Below are positions 8,242 to 16,094 of a DNA stretch of 64,000 nt, in pieces (position 1 is the first letter of the stretch; each line of letters begins with the position of its first letter). The position numbers and the translations under genes are program-made. Source of the DNA: a virus; the IMG/VR virus record IMGVR_UViG_3300028400_000003, positions 1-64,000 of that record; one strand, 5' to 3'. The notes below the pieces were generated by a model, which saw only the letters and a program-made list of their open reading frames with translations, did not search any database and had not been told where the DNA came from.

Positions 8242-8716
8242 GAAAGCGAAGGCCGATCAGCAAACCAAGCCTGAAGCTCAAGGGCTCGAGTCCGGGGTGG
8301 CCGGTGGCGGTGCTCAGGGCGTTGAGGCTACGGTTGAGGAGACTACGCCTACCGCGCAAAAGGGGGTAGGTTGGGATAAGGAGTTCAACGAGGCCGCCGA
8401 AGCGCTCGATGAGATCGTGGCCTGGCTTCGTGAGCGCGGCTTCAGAGACCTCGACATGCTGGTTCCCTGTTGCCCGCAACAGATCAGCGGCAGGACGCCG
8501 GGGGGCTGGTTGTTTTACTACAGGGTTAGGAGTGGCGATGGGATGCTCGTTGCCGATCCAGCCGTGAAAGACCTGAACGAGTTAGTCGAGCGCTCCTTCA
8601 GTGAAACCAACCCCCCGGCGGTTAGCCTGACCTGGGTTGAAGACTCCAAGGCCAACGGTGGATGGTCTACCCTGCTCACGGCCACCCGCAAATTGGCCAG
8701 CCTGGTAGGTTTCTGA
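8210..8716 (+). CDS. Hypothetical protein with basic low-complexity N-terminus
   Basis: 168 residues. The N-terminus (MVMRRRRKKDEKAKADQQ) and a Gly/Glu/Thr-rich stretch to about residue 50 look disordered; the rest is a folded alpha/beta domain with WLFYYRVRSGDGML. It overlaps the previous gene by 32 bases and its stop overlaps the next ATG (TGATG). Function unknown. Confidence 0.6.
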   Translation: MVMRRRRKKDEKAKADQQTKPEAQGLESGVAGGGAQGVEATVEETTPTAQKGVGWDKEFNEAAEALDEIVAWLRERGFRDLDMLVPCCPQQISGRTPGGWLFYYRVRSGDGMLVADPAVKDLNELVERSFSETNPPAVSLTWVEDSKANGGWSTLLTATRKLASLVGF

Positions 8717-8907
8717 TGGCGGACATTACCAAATGCAGAGTTGATCAGTGCGACTTTAAGGAGCGGTGCTGGCGCTACCTGGCACCGGCAAGCGAACATA
8801 ATCAGGCCTGGTTCCTGCCGCAGCCGAACAAGACTGGAATCTTTTGCGAGTTGTTTTGGGATGTAAGCGATGCCAAAAACCGCAGGGCCAGACGTACCGC
8901 GCGTTGA
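8716..8907 (+). CDS. Small cysteine-rich protein
   Basis: 63 residues with cysteines at CRVDQC, ERCWRY and IFCELF. The pattern of four Cys around a Trp/Tyr core is common in small phage metal-binding or [Fe-S]-like proteins. It starts by TGATG overlap with the gene upstream. Function unknown. Confidence 0.6.
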   Translation: MADITKCRVDQCDFKERCWRYLAPASEHNQAWFLPQPNKTGIFCELFWDVSDAKNRRARRTAR

Positions 8908-9172
8908 GTCTTCCGGTCGGAGGTGTTTGGTCATGGCCGCGTTAATGCCCCGGTTGATCATGCTGGCCCACGAGATTAGGCGGGTGTTGCCGGGTAGAAG
9001 CATCCACTTGGTTTACGAACCTGATGAAGATGGAACAATCTGGACGATGTATGTACTGCTAGCTGGTAATAACCTATACGACGACCTGTCCAAGCTTTAC
9101 TCCATCTATTACGACTTTCTACCTAGGCAGGGTCCGCAATTCAACCGACGGGTAGCCCTAGCCCCGTTGTGA
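8870..9172 (+). CDS. Hypothetical protein
   Basis: 100 residues starting at ATG 8870, overlapping the preceding gene by 38 bases. It has a helix (LIMLAHEIRRVL) and paired strands (IHLVYEPDEDGTIWTMYVLL). No family recognised; last gene of this run before a weak promoter. Confidence 0.55.
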   Translation: MPKTAGPDVPRVESSGRRCLVMAALMPRLIMLAHEIRRVLPGRSIHLVYEPDEDGTIWTMYVLLAGNNLYDDLSKLYSIYYDFLPRQGPQFNRRVALAPL

Positions 9173-9180
9173 ACTAGGAC

Positions 9181-9209
9181 TAGACGTGTAGCGCGTTAAC
9201 ATGTATAGT
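9181..9209 (+). promoter_or_regulatory. Weak promoter
   Basis: TAGACG at 9181-9186 and TATAGT at 9204-9209 with 17-base spacing, ahead of the gene at 9230. The -35 matches consensus at four of six bases. Confidence 0.4.
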
Positions 9210-9229
9210 AGGCGTGAGGGGTGACTGGA

Positions 9230-9427
9230 ATGACCATACGCTACCGCTTCGAGGCGCAACGCAAGGATACGGGCTACACCGTAAAGGTGAGCACGTCGCA
9301 CTATCCGTTTGCCTCCTGGCGGGATGCTGGCACCCTCAGCCTGAGTGTCGAAGAGTGGGAGGCGCTGCGTGACATGATCGGGCGCTTTACGGCCAGCGTC
9401 AAGCTGGACGAGTTGCAAGAGGTTTAG
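9230..9427 (+). CDS. Small hypothetical protein (VEEWEALR family)
   Basis: 65 residues. It resembles the product at 1105 in layout: an N-terminal beta sheet (TIRYRFEAQRKDTGYTVKV), then LSLSVEEWEALRDMIG. Preceded by GAGGGG and a weak promoter, followed by a terminator. GTG 9221 is an alternative start. Function unknown. Confidence 0.6.
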   Translation: MTIRYRFEAQRKDTGYTVKVSTSHYPFASWRDAGTLSLSVEEWEALRDMIGRFTASVKLDELQEV

Positions 9428-9440
9428 GTGCACCACAATG

Positions 9441-9464
9441 GCCCCGGCATGCCGGGGCTTTTAG
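9441..9464 (+). terminator. Intrinsic terminator
   Basis: A perfect self-complementary GCCCCGGCATGCCGGGGC followed by TTTT, in the gap between the gene ending at 9427 and the promoter at 9477. Confidence 0.8.
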
Positions 9465-9476
9465 CAGTCTTTGGGC

Positions 9477-9505
9477 TTGACAAATAGCGCAACCCCCTAT
9501 ATACT
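9477..9505 (+). promoter_or_regulatory. Early-type promoter
   Basis: TTGACA 9477-9482, 17-base spacer, TATACT 9500-9505, then the AAGGACAGGAGGTAGGC leader before ATG 9523. It drives the operon that holds the Csx16-like gene. Confidence 0.9.
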
Positions 9506-9522
9506 AAGGACAGGAGGTAGGC

Positions 9523-9909
9523 ATGCTGAAGAACATGGAACATATCAGAAGCGCGTTTGACAAGGCGATCAAGGAACGCATCGTGCCTGACTGGGAGGCG
9601 TTCGCGCGTGAGCATGGCGAGGGCGATGCGGAAATGCTGGCGCATGACCTCTACCGCTTCGATCCCCGCTGGTGCGATTGCCCGGAGGAGACGAAGGTCT
9701 GGATCAACGAGACGCTTGCTCGGGCTGCTCGCGAGTACCTGGAGGCGCTGAAAGCCAAGGCGCAAGCCAAGCCGCAACCGCAACCTGACTACCCGGAGGG
9801 GCGGGAGCTGGACTGCGGGCACGTGGTCTACTACAAAACTGACGTTATGCGGGCCAGCCTCGGGACCGTTTGCCCCGACTGCTACGATGACCCCCGCTGG
9901 AGCGGCTAG
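9523..9909 (+). CDS. Hypothetical protein with C-terminal zinc ribbon
   Basis: 128 residues. The N-terminal ~85 residues are helical and acidic, followed by a KAKAQAKPQPQPQ-type linker and a short ribbon LDCGHVVYY...CPDC. First gene behind a strong promoter and leader. Function unknown; immediately followed by the Csx16-like gene. Confidence 0.7.
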   Translation: MLKNMEHIRSAFDKAIKERIVPDWEAFAREHGEGDAEMLAHDLYRFDPRWCDCPEETKVWINETLARAAREYLEALKAKAQAKPQPQPDYPEGRELDCGHVVYYKTDVMRASLGTVCPDCYDDPRWSG

Positions 9910-9910
9910 C

Positions 9911-10204
9911 ATGGAAAGGCCGCTGATCGTCACACGACACCCCGCCCTCGTTGAGTATCTACGGGAGCTTGCGCCGAGCCTCCACGAGGCCGAAGTGCGA
10001 ACCCACGTGACGGAAGACGACGTGCGGGGCCGGGTGGTGTTTGGAACGCTGCCGCTTCATCTGGCAGCCCTTGCGGAAAAGGTAGTCGTGGTGCCGCTAA
10101 ACCTTCCTTACGAACTGCGGGGTAAGGAGCTAAGCCTGGAGCAGGTTCGCCAGTATGCGGGCAAACTTGAAGTCTATGTGGTGCAGAAGGAGGCGGTGGA
10201 ATGA
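9911..10204 (+). CDS. csx16: Csx16 (VVA1548)-family protein, candidate anti-CRISPR ring nuclease
   Basis: A 97-residue protein matching the Csx16 / Cas_VVA1548 pattern along its full length: IVTRHPALVEYLREL at the start, then GRVVFGTLPLHLAAL (43-54), then LNLPYELRGKELSLEQV (63-79) and a final strand LEVYVV. Csx16 proteins accompany type III CRISPR systems. From memory of recent work they act as ring nucleases that degrade cyclic oligoadenylate messengers. In a phage, such an enzyme would switch off type III immunity. It lies second in an early-promoter operon, fitting an anti-defence role. Family assignment by eye is fairly strong; activity is inference. Confidence 0.75.
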   Translation: MERPLIVTRHPALVEYLRELAPSLHEAEVRTHVTEDDVRGRVVFGTLPLHLAALAEKVVVVPLNLPYELRGKELSLEQVRQYAGKLEVYVVQKEAVE

Positions 10205-10560
10205 GCACCAAACAAGCAACGCAGATCGAGTGGATGGCCAGCTTTTTCTACAAGACCGTGGCGAGGGCGTGGTTGCACCTCTACCTTGCTGAGAGGAGCG
10301 TGGGCCTCGCCATCACAAACGGCGCTGCGGAGGAGGCCGTTCACATCAGCTTTGCTAGGCTAGCCCTCAAGCATGCGGAGATGGAGGTGGACAACGCACG
10401 GGTCATCATGAACGACCTGGTAGGGCTGATGAAGGAGCGGTCATGGGCGAAAGAGGAACGGGCCGAGGTGGAGGGTGTTTTCTATCAGCTAAGCGGTGCG
10501 TTCAGCAATTTAAAGCGGCGCGTGGCGCAGGTAGGGGGAGGTGATGGTGGTGAGCGGTAA
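10201..10560 (+). CDS. Hypothetical helical protein
   Basis: 119 residues, all-helical by composition, starting with an ATGA overlap from the Csx16-like gene, so co-translated with it. Possibly a coiled coil or four-helix bundle. No family recognised; as an operon neighbour of a candidate anti-CRISPR it is worth noting. Confidence 0.65.
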   Translation: MSTKQATQIEWMASFFYKTVARAWLHLYLAERSVGLAITNGAAEEAVHISFARLALKHAEMEVDNARVIMNDLVGLMKERSWAKEERAEVEGVFYQLSGAFSNLKRRVAQVGGGDGGER

Positions 10561-10762
10561 GCACACGATCAAAGAGCTAATGGAGTTGTGGCAGGAGTAC
10601 AACCGTAAGCGTGACGAGTATGGCCGTCTGAGGTTCGGCCAATTCGTGTGCAACAGGTTCGGCTGGAGCGGGCGGGATAGGCTGTTCTACACCACGGACA
10701 ACAACGATGCCTTTAGAATGGCCTATGAAATTCTTCAAGGCGAAAAGGAGGTAGGCTGGTGA
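10550..10762 (+). CDS. Small hypothetical protein
   Basis: 70 residues, helical, ending in ILQGEKEVGW. GTG 10550 lies 9 bases after GGGGGAGG; ATG 10544 is possible but too close to it. Its stop overlaps the GTG of the exonuclease gene. Function unknown. Confidence 0.6.
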   Translation: MSGKHTIKELMELWQEYNRKRDEYGRLRFGQFVCNRFGWSGRDRLFYTTDNNDAFRMAYEILQGEKEVGW

Positions 10763-11442
10763 GTGAGCCGATCAAGGACCACGTAGTGTTTTTCGACATC
10801 GAGACCGTTCCCTCGACGGATGAGGAGGTGCGGCGTGCGGCCCATGCACGGGCGACCCGCATTGCTGAAGGCAAAGGGGAGGAGGCCCCAACAGAAGAAG
10901 AGGCGATCCAGCGCTTCGCCATGAGCAATGGAATTTACAACGAGATTGTCAGTATCGCATGGGCCAAGGGCGAGGGAGAGGTACAGGTGGCCACGGCCAA
11001 GGACTTTGAAGAGGTTAGCCTGCTCACCATGTTCGCCACCGCGTTGGGCAACCCCAAGCGCGTGTTCCTGGTAGGCTACAACATCTTCGCCTTCGACCTG
11101 AAGGTCATGTTCCAGAGGGCGGTCATCCTTGGCGGCCCCAGTCATCCGGAGTTTGAAAACCTGTTCAAGGTCCTGCCCAAGCCATCGGTTGCGCCCTGGC
11201 AGGCCGGTAACGCGCTCGATCTGGCCACCTACTGGAACGGCGTTGCCGGTATCAAGGCCCCACTCTATGATCTGGCCGTTGGTTTGGGGCTGGTCAGTTA
11301 CGATGAGGCGGCGCGATACGACAACGGGGCCGACGTGGCCGGGTTCGTGCGGGATGGGGAGTGGAACAAGCTCCGCGAACACAACGCCTTTGACGTGCAC
11401 ATCACCCGCGAAATTTACCGGCGCGTGGTGCTCGGGGGTTAG
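10759..11442 (+). CDS. DEDD-type 3'-5' exonuclease
   Basis: 227 residues with an RNase H-like exonuclease fold. Exo I is FFDIETVP (Asp13, Glu15), exo II is GYNIFAFDLKVM and exo III is REHNAFDVHIT. This set matches polymerase-B-like 3'-5' exonucleases that degrade or proofread DNA. There is no polymerase domain, so it is a stand-alone nuclease. The GTG start overlaps the previous stop. Confidence 0.75.
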   Translation: MSEPIKDHVVFFDIETVPSTDEEVRRAAHARATRIAEGKGEEAPTEEEAIQRFAMSNGIYNEIVSIAWAKGEGEVQVATAKDFEEVSLLTMFATALGNPKRVFLVGYNIFAFDLKVMFQRAVILGGPSHPEFENLFKVLPKPSVAPWQAGNALDLATYWNGVAGIKAPLYDLAVGLGLVSYDEAARYDNGADVAGFVRDGEWNKLREHNAFDVHITREIYRRVVLGG

Positions 11443-11443
11443 G

Positions 11444-11839
11444 GTGTCGCAGGTAGTGGTCAGGACCGAAATATGCGACATGGTGCTGCATCGAGAGCAG
11501 CGCTCGAAGGCCCGCAAGCGTCACCGGTGCACGTCCTGCGACGGCCCGATTCCACCGGGAGCCACTTACACGAGGCACGGGGTGCTTGAGCGGGCGGATG
11601 GCAGGTGGCATACCTATAAGGTTTGCGGCCGCTGCGAGGAGCTTTTCTACTGGAACCTTGACCAGGGGGCTTATGCCTGCGAAACGAGCTTTACCGATCC
11701 CGTAGAAGACTTTTTCGACAGCTACACAAAGGGAGACCTGCCCATGTTGGCCCGTAGCGCTATGCCCCGCGATCTGGCCAACTGGTTGGCGAGGTTATGC
11801 GGGACTACACTAGCAAGGCTTGAGAAAGGAGAGGAATGA
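11444..11839 (+). CDS. Zinc-finger hypothetical protein
   Basis: 131 residues. RKRHRCTSCDGPIPPGATYTRH and VCGRCEEL form a Cys4 zinc finger like those near phage HNH or recombination proteins, followed by a helical tail. GTG 11444 sits two bases after the exonuclease stop. Nucleic-acid binding is likely; role unknown. Confidence 0.65.
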   Translation: MSQVVVRTEICDMVLHREQRSKARKRHRCTSCDGPIPPGATYTRHGVLERADGRWHTYKVCGRCEELFYWNLDQGAYACETSFTDPVEDFFDSYTKGDLPMLARSAMPRDLANWLARLCGTTLARLEKGEE

Positions 11840-12129
11840 GCAAGCCCAACGCGCAAGGCAGAAGGGGGATGACCATGAGCGTATCCGTGACCATCGAGGT
11901 GGGACCGCTGGCAGAGCCGCTTGGCAGGCAGCTTGAACAGAAAGGCATTGCCTACAACCGCAAGGGCGTGGCGGCGCTGGAAAAAGACCTTGAAGCGGTT
12001 CACCGGCTCAAGGTTCGTGGTTATCTGAACGATCAGACGGTAGCCTCCATCGAGGAAGAGATCGTCACGGAGAGGCTTGGCGGGGAAGTTTACACCGGCG
12101 AGGAGGAGGCGAAAAATGGAAAAGCCTGA
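11836..12129 (+). CDS. Hypothetical protein
   Basis: 97 residues, beginning by ATGA overlap. Predicted strands (MSVSVTIEVGPL) then helices (RKGVAALEKDLEAVHRLKV), acidic C-terminus. An internal ATG at 11875 could be the true start of the folded part. Function unknown. Confidence 0.6.
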   Translation: MSKPNAQGRRGMTMSVSVTIEVGPLAEPLGRQLEQKGIAYNRKGVAALEKDLEAVHRLKVRGYLNDQTVASIEEEIVTERLGGEVYTGEEEAKNGKA

Positions 12130-12823
12130 CGCTCACACTTTGATCAAGCAGTTTCGCGAGGTCTACCCGATCCTGATCGAGACACAGATGCTACTCGATG
12201 CTCCGCGCATGGGCAACCCGCCGCCAGAATCCCTTCTCCGCGTGGCCCTGCTTGCTGAGATCGGGGAGATGCTGAATGCCCTAAAGCCTAGATGGGCATG
12301 GTGGAAGCGGCGGGACAAGACCTTTGAAGAGGGTGACGTGTTAGGCGAGTTGGCGGACATAATGCACTTCGCGCTTGGTCTCGACGTTCGTGTGCTTCAC
12401 TCGATCTACGCAGAGGCCGCGGTCGGGCATGGAAAGCACCCCGTAACGCTCAGCGGTTTTACCTTTGCCCATGCTAAGCCGCACATCGGCCTTCTCCTAG
12501 ATCACTACGCCGATGAAGGTCCGGCTCGCCGGTTGCTCGATTCCGCCATCGGAGAGTATGAAGCCTGCCTCGACGGGCTCGATGAAGGGCCGTGCGACAT
12601 CGTGGCGGAGCTGCTTTACAGGGGGTGGTTTACCTTTGATACCGCACCCTACATGCGCCTTCACTCCTACAGGACTTATGTTGAGATGATCGTTATGGCC
12701 GGGTTTAGCGTCGAGCGCCTGGTAGACGCTTATTTTAACAAAGCCCGGGAGAACATGGGGCGGTGGGAGCGTGACCCCAAGCAGGTTGACGAGGTGCTGA
12801 GGAGAGGGGCGGGCCATGAGTGA
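12116..12823 (+). CDS. Dimeric dUTPase / MazG-superfamily pyrophosphatase
   Basis: 235 residues. The all-alpha NTP pyrophosphatase signature is visible: LLAEIGEMLNALKPRWAWWK, then VLGELADIMHFALGLDV (metal-binding Glu/Asp pairs), and a late YFNKARENMGRW segment typical of dimeric dUTPases. It would hydrolyse dUTP to dUMP, limiting uracil in DNA and supplying dUMP. ATG 12116 follows GAGGAGGCG and overlaps the preceding gene. A related substrate such as a modified dNTP cannot be excluded. Confidence 0.75.
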   Translation: MEKPDAHTLIKQFREVYPILIETQMLLDAPRMGNPPPESLLRVALLAEIGEMLNALKPRWAWWKRRDKTFEEGDVLGELADIMHFALGLDVRVLHSIYAEAAVGHGKHPVTLSGFTFAHAKPHIGLLLDHYADEGPARRLLDSAIGEYEACLDGLDEGPCDIVAELLYRGWFTFDTAPYMRLHSYRTYVEMIVMAGFSVERLVDAYFNKARENMGRWERDPKQVDEVLRRGAGHE

Positions 12824-12986
12824 CGTGGACAAGAAGCTCAAGAAGTTGCGTGAGCAGATCGCGCGGCTTGAGCGTAAGCTTACTGAACTAGAGGGTGCGC
12901 TGGAGGAGGTCAGGGGCTCTCCACGGAAAACCGATGGGGCGAAGAAGGAGCCACGGGTGCCCGTCAAAACCTACAAAGAGTATTGA
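12816..12986 (+). CDS. Small coiled-coil protein
   Basis: A 56-residue protein. The first ~35 residues form a heptad coiled coil (LKKLREQIARLERKLTELEG), followed by a basic tail. ATG 12816 overlaps the dUTPase end and follows GGAGAGGGG. A likely oligomerising accessory protein; function unknown. Confidence 0.6.
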   Translation: MSDVDKKLKKLREQIARLERKLTELEGALEEVRGSPRKTDGAKKEPRVPVKTYKEY

Positions 12987-12988
12987 TC

Positions 12989-13300
12989 ATGCTCAAGGCG
13001 TATTGGGTTGGCCCGCCGCCTCACTCGCCTATCTCTCCAGGCCATCTGATTTGGGCCGATGGAGAGCGCAAGGCCCGGCTTTTGTTTGCTCAACACGTGG
13101 AGTGGGCGGATGAGATTGCCTTCATGTATCCACCCTACATCAGCGCGAGGGCATGGCGGGCACCGGGCTATGACGGCATGGTGACAATGGCGATGCTATC
13201 GGATGACGTGGTGTACGTAGGGTCTGATGGCGTAGTCCCTAGTCATGACTTCTTGCGCGAGGTCGGGGCCTTTTCCGACGCGCTCGAGTCCCTCGATTGA
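12989..13300 (+). CDS. Hypothetical protein
   Basis: 103 residues, aromatic and proline-rich at the N-terminus (YWVGPPPHSPISPGH), alpha/beta after that. ATG 12989 is two bases after the preceding stop. It is the last gene before the CCA-enzyme promoter. No family recognised. Confidence 0.6.
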   Translation: MLKAYWVGPPPHSPISPGHLIWADGERKARLLFAQHVEWADEIAFMYPPYISARAWRAPGYDGMVTMAMLSDDVVYVGSDGVVPSHDFLREVGAFSDALESLD

Positions 13301-13305
13301 ATTGC

Positions 13306-13334
13306 TTGACAAATAGCGTAATACCCTATATAAT
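13306..13334 (+). promoter_or_regulatory. Early-type promoter giving a leaderless mRNA
   Basis: TTGACA 13306-13311, 17-base spacer, TATAAT 13329-13334. Only six bases (GCAGGC) separate the -10 box from the ATG at 13341, so transcription should start at or next to the start codon. Confidence 0.9.
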
Positions 13335-13340
13335 GCAGGC

Positions 13341-14630
13341 ATGGAACCGAAGGCGATCTACCTGGTAGGCGGAGCGGTGAGGGATGTACTGCTTGGTCGC
13401 CCGGTAAGCGACCTGGACCTGCTGGTAGAGGGGTTCAGTCAAGACGAGCTTAAAGCGACGCTCGGGGAGCCCAACGGCAAGAGCTTTCCCGTGTGGCGGT
13501 ACGGACCTTTTGAAGTGGCCGCCGCCAGGTTGGAAAGAAAGACCGGCGCGGGTCACAAAGGGTTCAGCGTCGAATGGGGAGAGCACGTGACCGCCAGGCA
13601 GGAGCTTGGCCGTCGCGACTTTACCGTCAACGCGCTGGCCCTGCTGATCTGGTCAGGCAACGGCGGCATGCCTAGCGTGAGAACACTAGAGGCTATCACG
13701 GCCGCCGCTATCGTTGATCTGAGCAAGCACGGCCGCAACGCCGTTGGCCTCCTGAACCCGTTTGGGGGACTCGAGGATTTGCTGGATCACAAGGTGCTCA
13801 GGGCCACGAACCGCAAGGCGTTCCGGGAAGACCCGTTACGGGTGCTGCGTCTGGCCCGCTTCGCGGCGCGGTGGCCCTGGATGAGCCTGGACGAGTGGAC
13901 GGTCGAGGCCGCCCGCAACGCGGTGCACGAGCTTAAAACCCTGCCTGCTGAGCGGGTGTGGAACGAGTGGGTTAAAGCCAGCAAGACCCGCCGCCCCGAC
14001 CGCTTCTTCCAAGTGCTTGACCAGGTGGGGGCGCTTGAGCACCTGCCAGGCTTCGCTTGGTTGAAAAGGGCTAAGCAGCTGACCCCGCCGAACCACTCGG
14101 AGAGTCTGTTTGACCACTCACTGCGTACCCTCCGGGCGGCGCGGCGGCTCGTTGGCGTGGACGTGGCCCTGCTGTCTGCGGCCCTTTGGCATGATCGGGG
14201 TAAGCTGGCGGGGTCGGTTGGGCATGACCGCCACGGGGTGGAAATGGCCCTCGAAGACCTCGACGCGCTCAAGGCTCCGCGCAACGTTCGGCGAACCGTA
14301 GCTACGTGGGTCCGTAACCATATGCGGGTTTGGGATGCCAAGCGGGCGGGCAAGTTGGTTCGGTTGGCCGCTGACCTGGATCGAGCGGGGTTTGACCCTA
14401 ACCTTGTTACGCGCATGGCGGCTGCGGATAGCCTGGGAAGCACCAAGCGTAAAAGCGACGCGCGGGCGATCTGCAAGATGCACCGCCGCCTTGCCCTGGC
14501 GTTCAAGTCGCTTAGTGCGGTGCGTGGTGACGACCCGGCCCTGGATGGAGTCAGTGGTCAGGATGTAGGGGTCAAGCTGCTAGGGCTTCGTGCTCACTGG
14601 TTGTCACGCAGAATGAGGGGAAGGCTATGA
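13341..14630 (+). CDS. cca: CCA-adding enzyme (tRNA nucleotidyltransferase)
   Basis: A 429-residue class II tRNA nucleotidyltransferase, which builds or repairs the 3' CCA of tRNAs in the cytosol. Visible motifs: GGAVRD (10-15), the catalytic DLDL (24-27), RRDFTVNA (91-98), EDPLRVLR (163-170), and a C-terminal HD phosphohydrolase domain with WHDRGK near 283-288. All ten phage tRNA genes already encode CCA, so a repair role is more likely than first-time CCA addition. The mRNA looks leaderless. A poly(A) polymerase activity is the alternative within this superfamily. Confidence 0.85.
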   Translation: MEPKAIYLVGGAVRDVLLGRPVSDLDLLVEGFSQDELKATLGEPNGKSFPVWRYGPFEVAAARLERKTGAGHKGFSVEWGEHVTARQELGRRDFTVNALALLIWSGNGGMPSVRTLEAITAAAIVDLSKHGRNAVGLLNPFGGLEDLLDHKVLRATNRKAFREDPLRVLRLARFAARWPWMSLDEWTVEAARNAVHELKTLPAERVWNEWVKASKTRRPDRFFQVLDQVGALEHLPGFAWLKRAKQLTPPNHSESLFDHSLRTLRAARRLVGVDVALLSAALWHDRGKLAGSVGHDRHGVEMALEDLDALKAPRNVRRTVATWVRNHMRVWDAKRAGKLVRLAADLDRAGFDPNLVTRMAAADSLGSTKRKSDARAICKMHRRLALAFKSLSAVRGDDPALDGVSGQDVGVKLLGLRAHWLSRRMRGRL

Positions 14631-14893
14631 CCTATTTCATGGCGTGTGAAGAGGTGTTGGACAAGCCGGCCTTCCTTGAAGGGGCTAAGGGAGGCTACTA
14701 CCGCGCCTTCGTTACGGCCGAGGCGCTGCTGGCCAGTTTCCAGGGCTCCGATGATACTCCTGTAGCCCTGTTTGACGGTAACGCTAAGCGTGATCCAGAG
14801 GGCGGCGCTGATGGGATGGTGCTGGTCTGGCCGGTTCGCCTGCTGGGTTGGACTACGGTTAGTGACCTGCGGGGTAAGGTAAAGCGGCGCTAG
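14627..14893 (+). CDS. Hypothetical protein
   Basis: 88 residues, ATGA overlap with the CCA-adding enzyme gene, so co-expressed with it. Mixed alpha/beta with DGMVLVWPVRLLGW near the end. No family recognised. Confidence 0.65.
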   Translation: MTYFMACEEVLDKPAFLEGAKGGYYRAFVTAEALLASFQGSDDTPVALFDGNAKRDPEGGADGMVLVWPVRLLGWTTVSDLRGKVKRR

Positions 14894-14919
14894 GTGTACG
14901 GCATTTTGCCGCACATTTA

Positions 14920-14939
14920 AAAGTTTGACCGGGTACAAA
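14920..14939 (+). promoter_or_regulatory. Conserved upstream box (30 bases before -35)
   Basis: AAAGTTTGACCGGGTACAAA. The TTGAC core begins at 14925, exactly 30 bases before the -35 at 14955. The same arrangement occurs at 16095, 16626 and 26426. A candidate regulator-binding site. Confidence 0.55.
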
Positions 14940-14954
14940 CATGGTTTATTGCGC

Positions 14955-14983
14955 TTGACAAATAGCGTAGTACCCTATATACT
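14955..14983 (+). promoter_or_regulatory. Early-type promoter
   Basis: TTGACA 14955-14960 and TATACT 14978-14983, 17-base spacer, followed by AAGGACAGGAGGTAGGC and ATG 15002. Confidence 0.9.
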
Positions 14984-15001
14984 AAGGACAGGAGGTAGGC
15001 A

Positions 15002-15211
15002 ATGACTATGACTAAGGTTCAAATCGAAGCCCTTAAGACCGAAGCGATGATTAAAAGAGTCATTTACGAGGGCAAGCAAAAAACCCTCAAGGGCCTCTTG
15101 GACTACGGGTTTGAGGACCAGGAAGAAATCTCTGCCCTTCGGGCCGAGATCAAGGAGGCCATGCGCCAGTGGTTGGAAGCCGAAAAGGCGCTGAAGGAAG
15201 CTAAGCAATGA
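15002..15211 (+). CDS. Small hypothetical protein
   Basis: 69 residues, highly charged and helical, probably a coiled coil at the C-terminus (RQWLEAEKALKEAKQ). First gene behind a strong promoter. Its stop overlaps the next ATG. Function unknown. Confidence 0.7.
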   Translation: MTMTKVQIEALKTEAMIKRVIYEGKQKTLKGLLDYGFEDQEEISALRAEIKEAMRQWLEAEKALKEAKQ

Positions 15212-15402
15212 CCAGGGCGGAGGCCGGTTTTAAGGCCGTTAAGGCCCTCGTTGAATGCGGCCGCAAGGAAGAAGCGGAGGCGCTGATGGACCTTCTGCAA
15301 TACGATAGCGTGTTTGACGCTATCTATTCCCTTGCGGAGCGTTCAGGACGGTACAAGGTGACGCTCAAGGCTGAGGACGACGCGGAGGCTGCCCTGCTCT
15401 AG
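15208..15402 (+). CDS. Small hypothetical protein
   Basis: 64 residues, helical with an acidic end, ATGA overlap with the preceding gene. Helix repeats such as AVKALVECGRKEEAEALMDLL resemble a TPR-like helical hairpin. Function unknown. Confidence 0.65.
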   Translation: MTRAEAGFKAVKALVECGRKEEAEALMDLLQYDSVFDAIYSLAERSGRYKVTLKAEDDAEAALL

Positions 15403-15419
15403 GGCGCATAGGGGGTTCC

Positions 15420-16076
15420 ATGAAAAAGCCTGTGGTAGTGGTTCAAGACGCTGAGGTGCTGGCCGAGGCTGGAAAACGCAGCATAGACGTACTCGCCCTT
15501 GGAGGGCGTATCCTCTGCATTGCCGATCCGGAAACCAGCATCGAGGTTGCGGCCTCCCTCGCCATGAGCGTGTACCTGCGTGACGTATCCACTAAGGGAG
15601 CGGATGCCAAGGTCTACAGCGCCATAGTGGCCGGACGACATGAACAGGGGTTCGTGGTTGCGGTCCTCGACCTACTCCCCTGGATCGGCTATCAGATCAT
15701 GACCGCCCTTGACAAGGGCGACAGTGGAATCATCGCCAGTACGGCCGTCAACGAGATGGCGCTCGCGGTATGGTCCGAGGTTACCTTTCAGCAGGTCGAA
15801 GAGTTCCAGGGGTGGATGGGTCTCGCAGCCGGTATCAAGGGCGGCGAAGCCAAAGCCATGTCTCCAGGATGGCTTAAGCCGTATATTGAATTCGCCGAAC
15901 ACGTGCGGTTCACCGGTAAGCTGGTTGGTCATCCGGCCTCGATCCTGTACACCCTGGGGCGCAACCCCGTTGCTGGTATCAAGGCTTTGGAGATGCTGGT
16001 TGATCATCTGATGAAGCAGCAAGGGGACGAGAAAGAGGATGGAGGCTTTGACGTGACGAAGGGGCTGAAGGCTTAG
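15420..16076 (+). CDS. Hypothetical protein
   Basis: 218 residues, alpha/beta N-terminal half (VLALGGRILCIADPETSIEVAASLAM), helical C-terminal half, charged tail. It starts after GGGGGTTCC. No family recognised. The length and hydrophobic core suggest a stable globular domain rather than a small host-takeover peptide. Confidence 0.65.
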   Translation: MKKPVVVVQDAEVLAEAGKRSIDVLALGGRILCIADPETSIEVAASLAMSVYLRDVSTKGADAKVYSAIVAGRHEQGFVVAVLDLLPWIGYQIMTALDKGDSGIIASTAVNEMALAVWSEVTFQQVEEFQGWMGLAAGIKGGEAKAMSPGWLKPYIEFAEHVRFTGKLVGHPASILYTLGRNPVAGIKALEMLVDHLMKQQGDEKEDGGFDVTKGLKA

Positions 16077-16094
16077 CAGCCCAGCCTCCAGCGA

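Noticed and set aside
11129-11443. Upstream extension of the zinc-finger gene to 11129
   Set aside because: It overlaps the exonuclease coding region in another frame; GTG 11444 right after the exonuclease stop is the sensible start.
13787-14506. A 239-codon minus-strand frame rich in Arg/Ser
   Set aside because: Antisense to the CCA-adding enzyme, whose motifs are complete; Arg/Ser-rich content is typical of antisense shadows.
14893-14918. Terminator after the gene ending at 14893
   Set aside because: A CGGCA/TGCCG hairpin is present, but the stem is short and interrupted and only ATTT follows; not strong enough to list.
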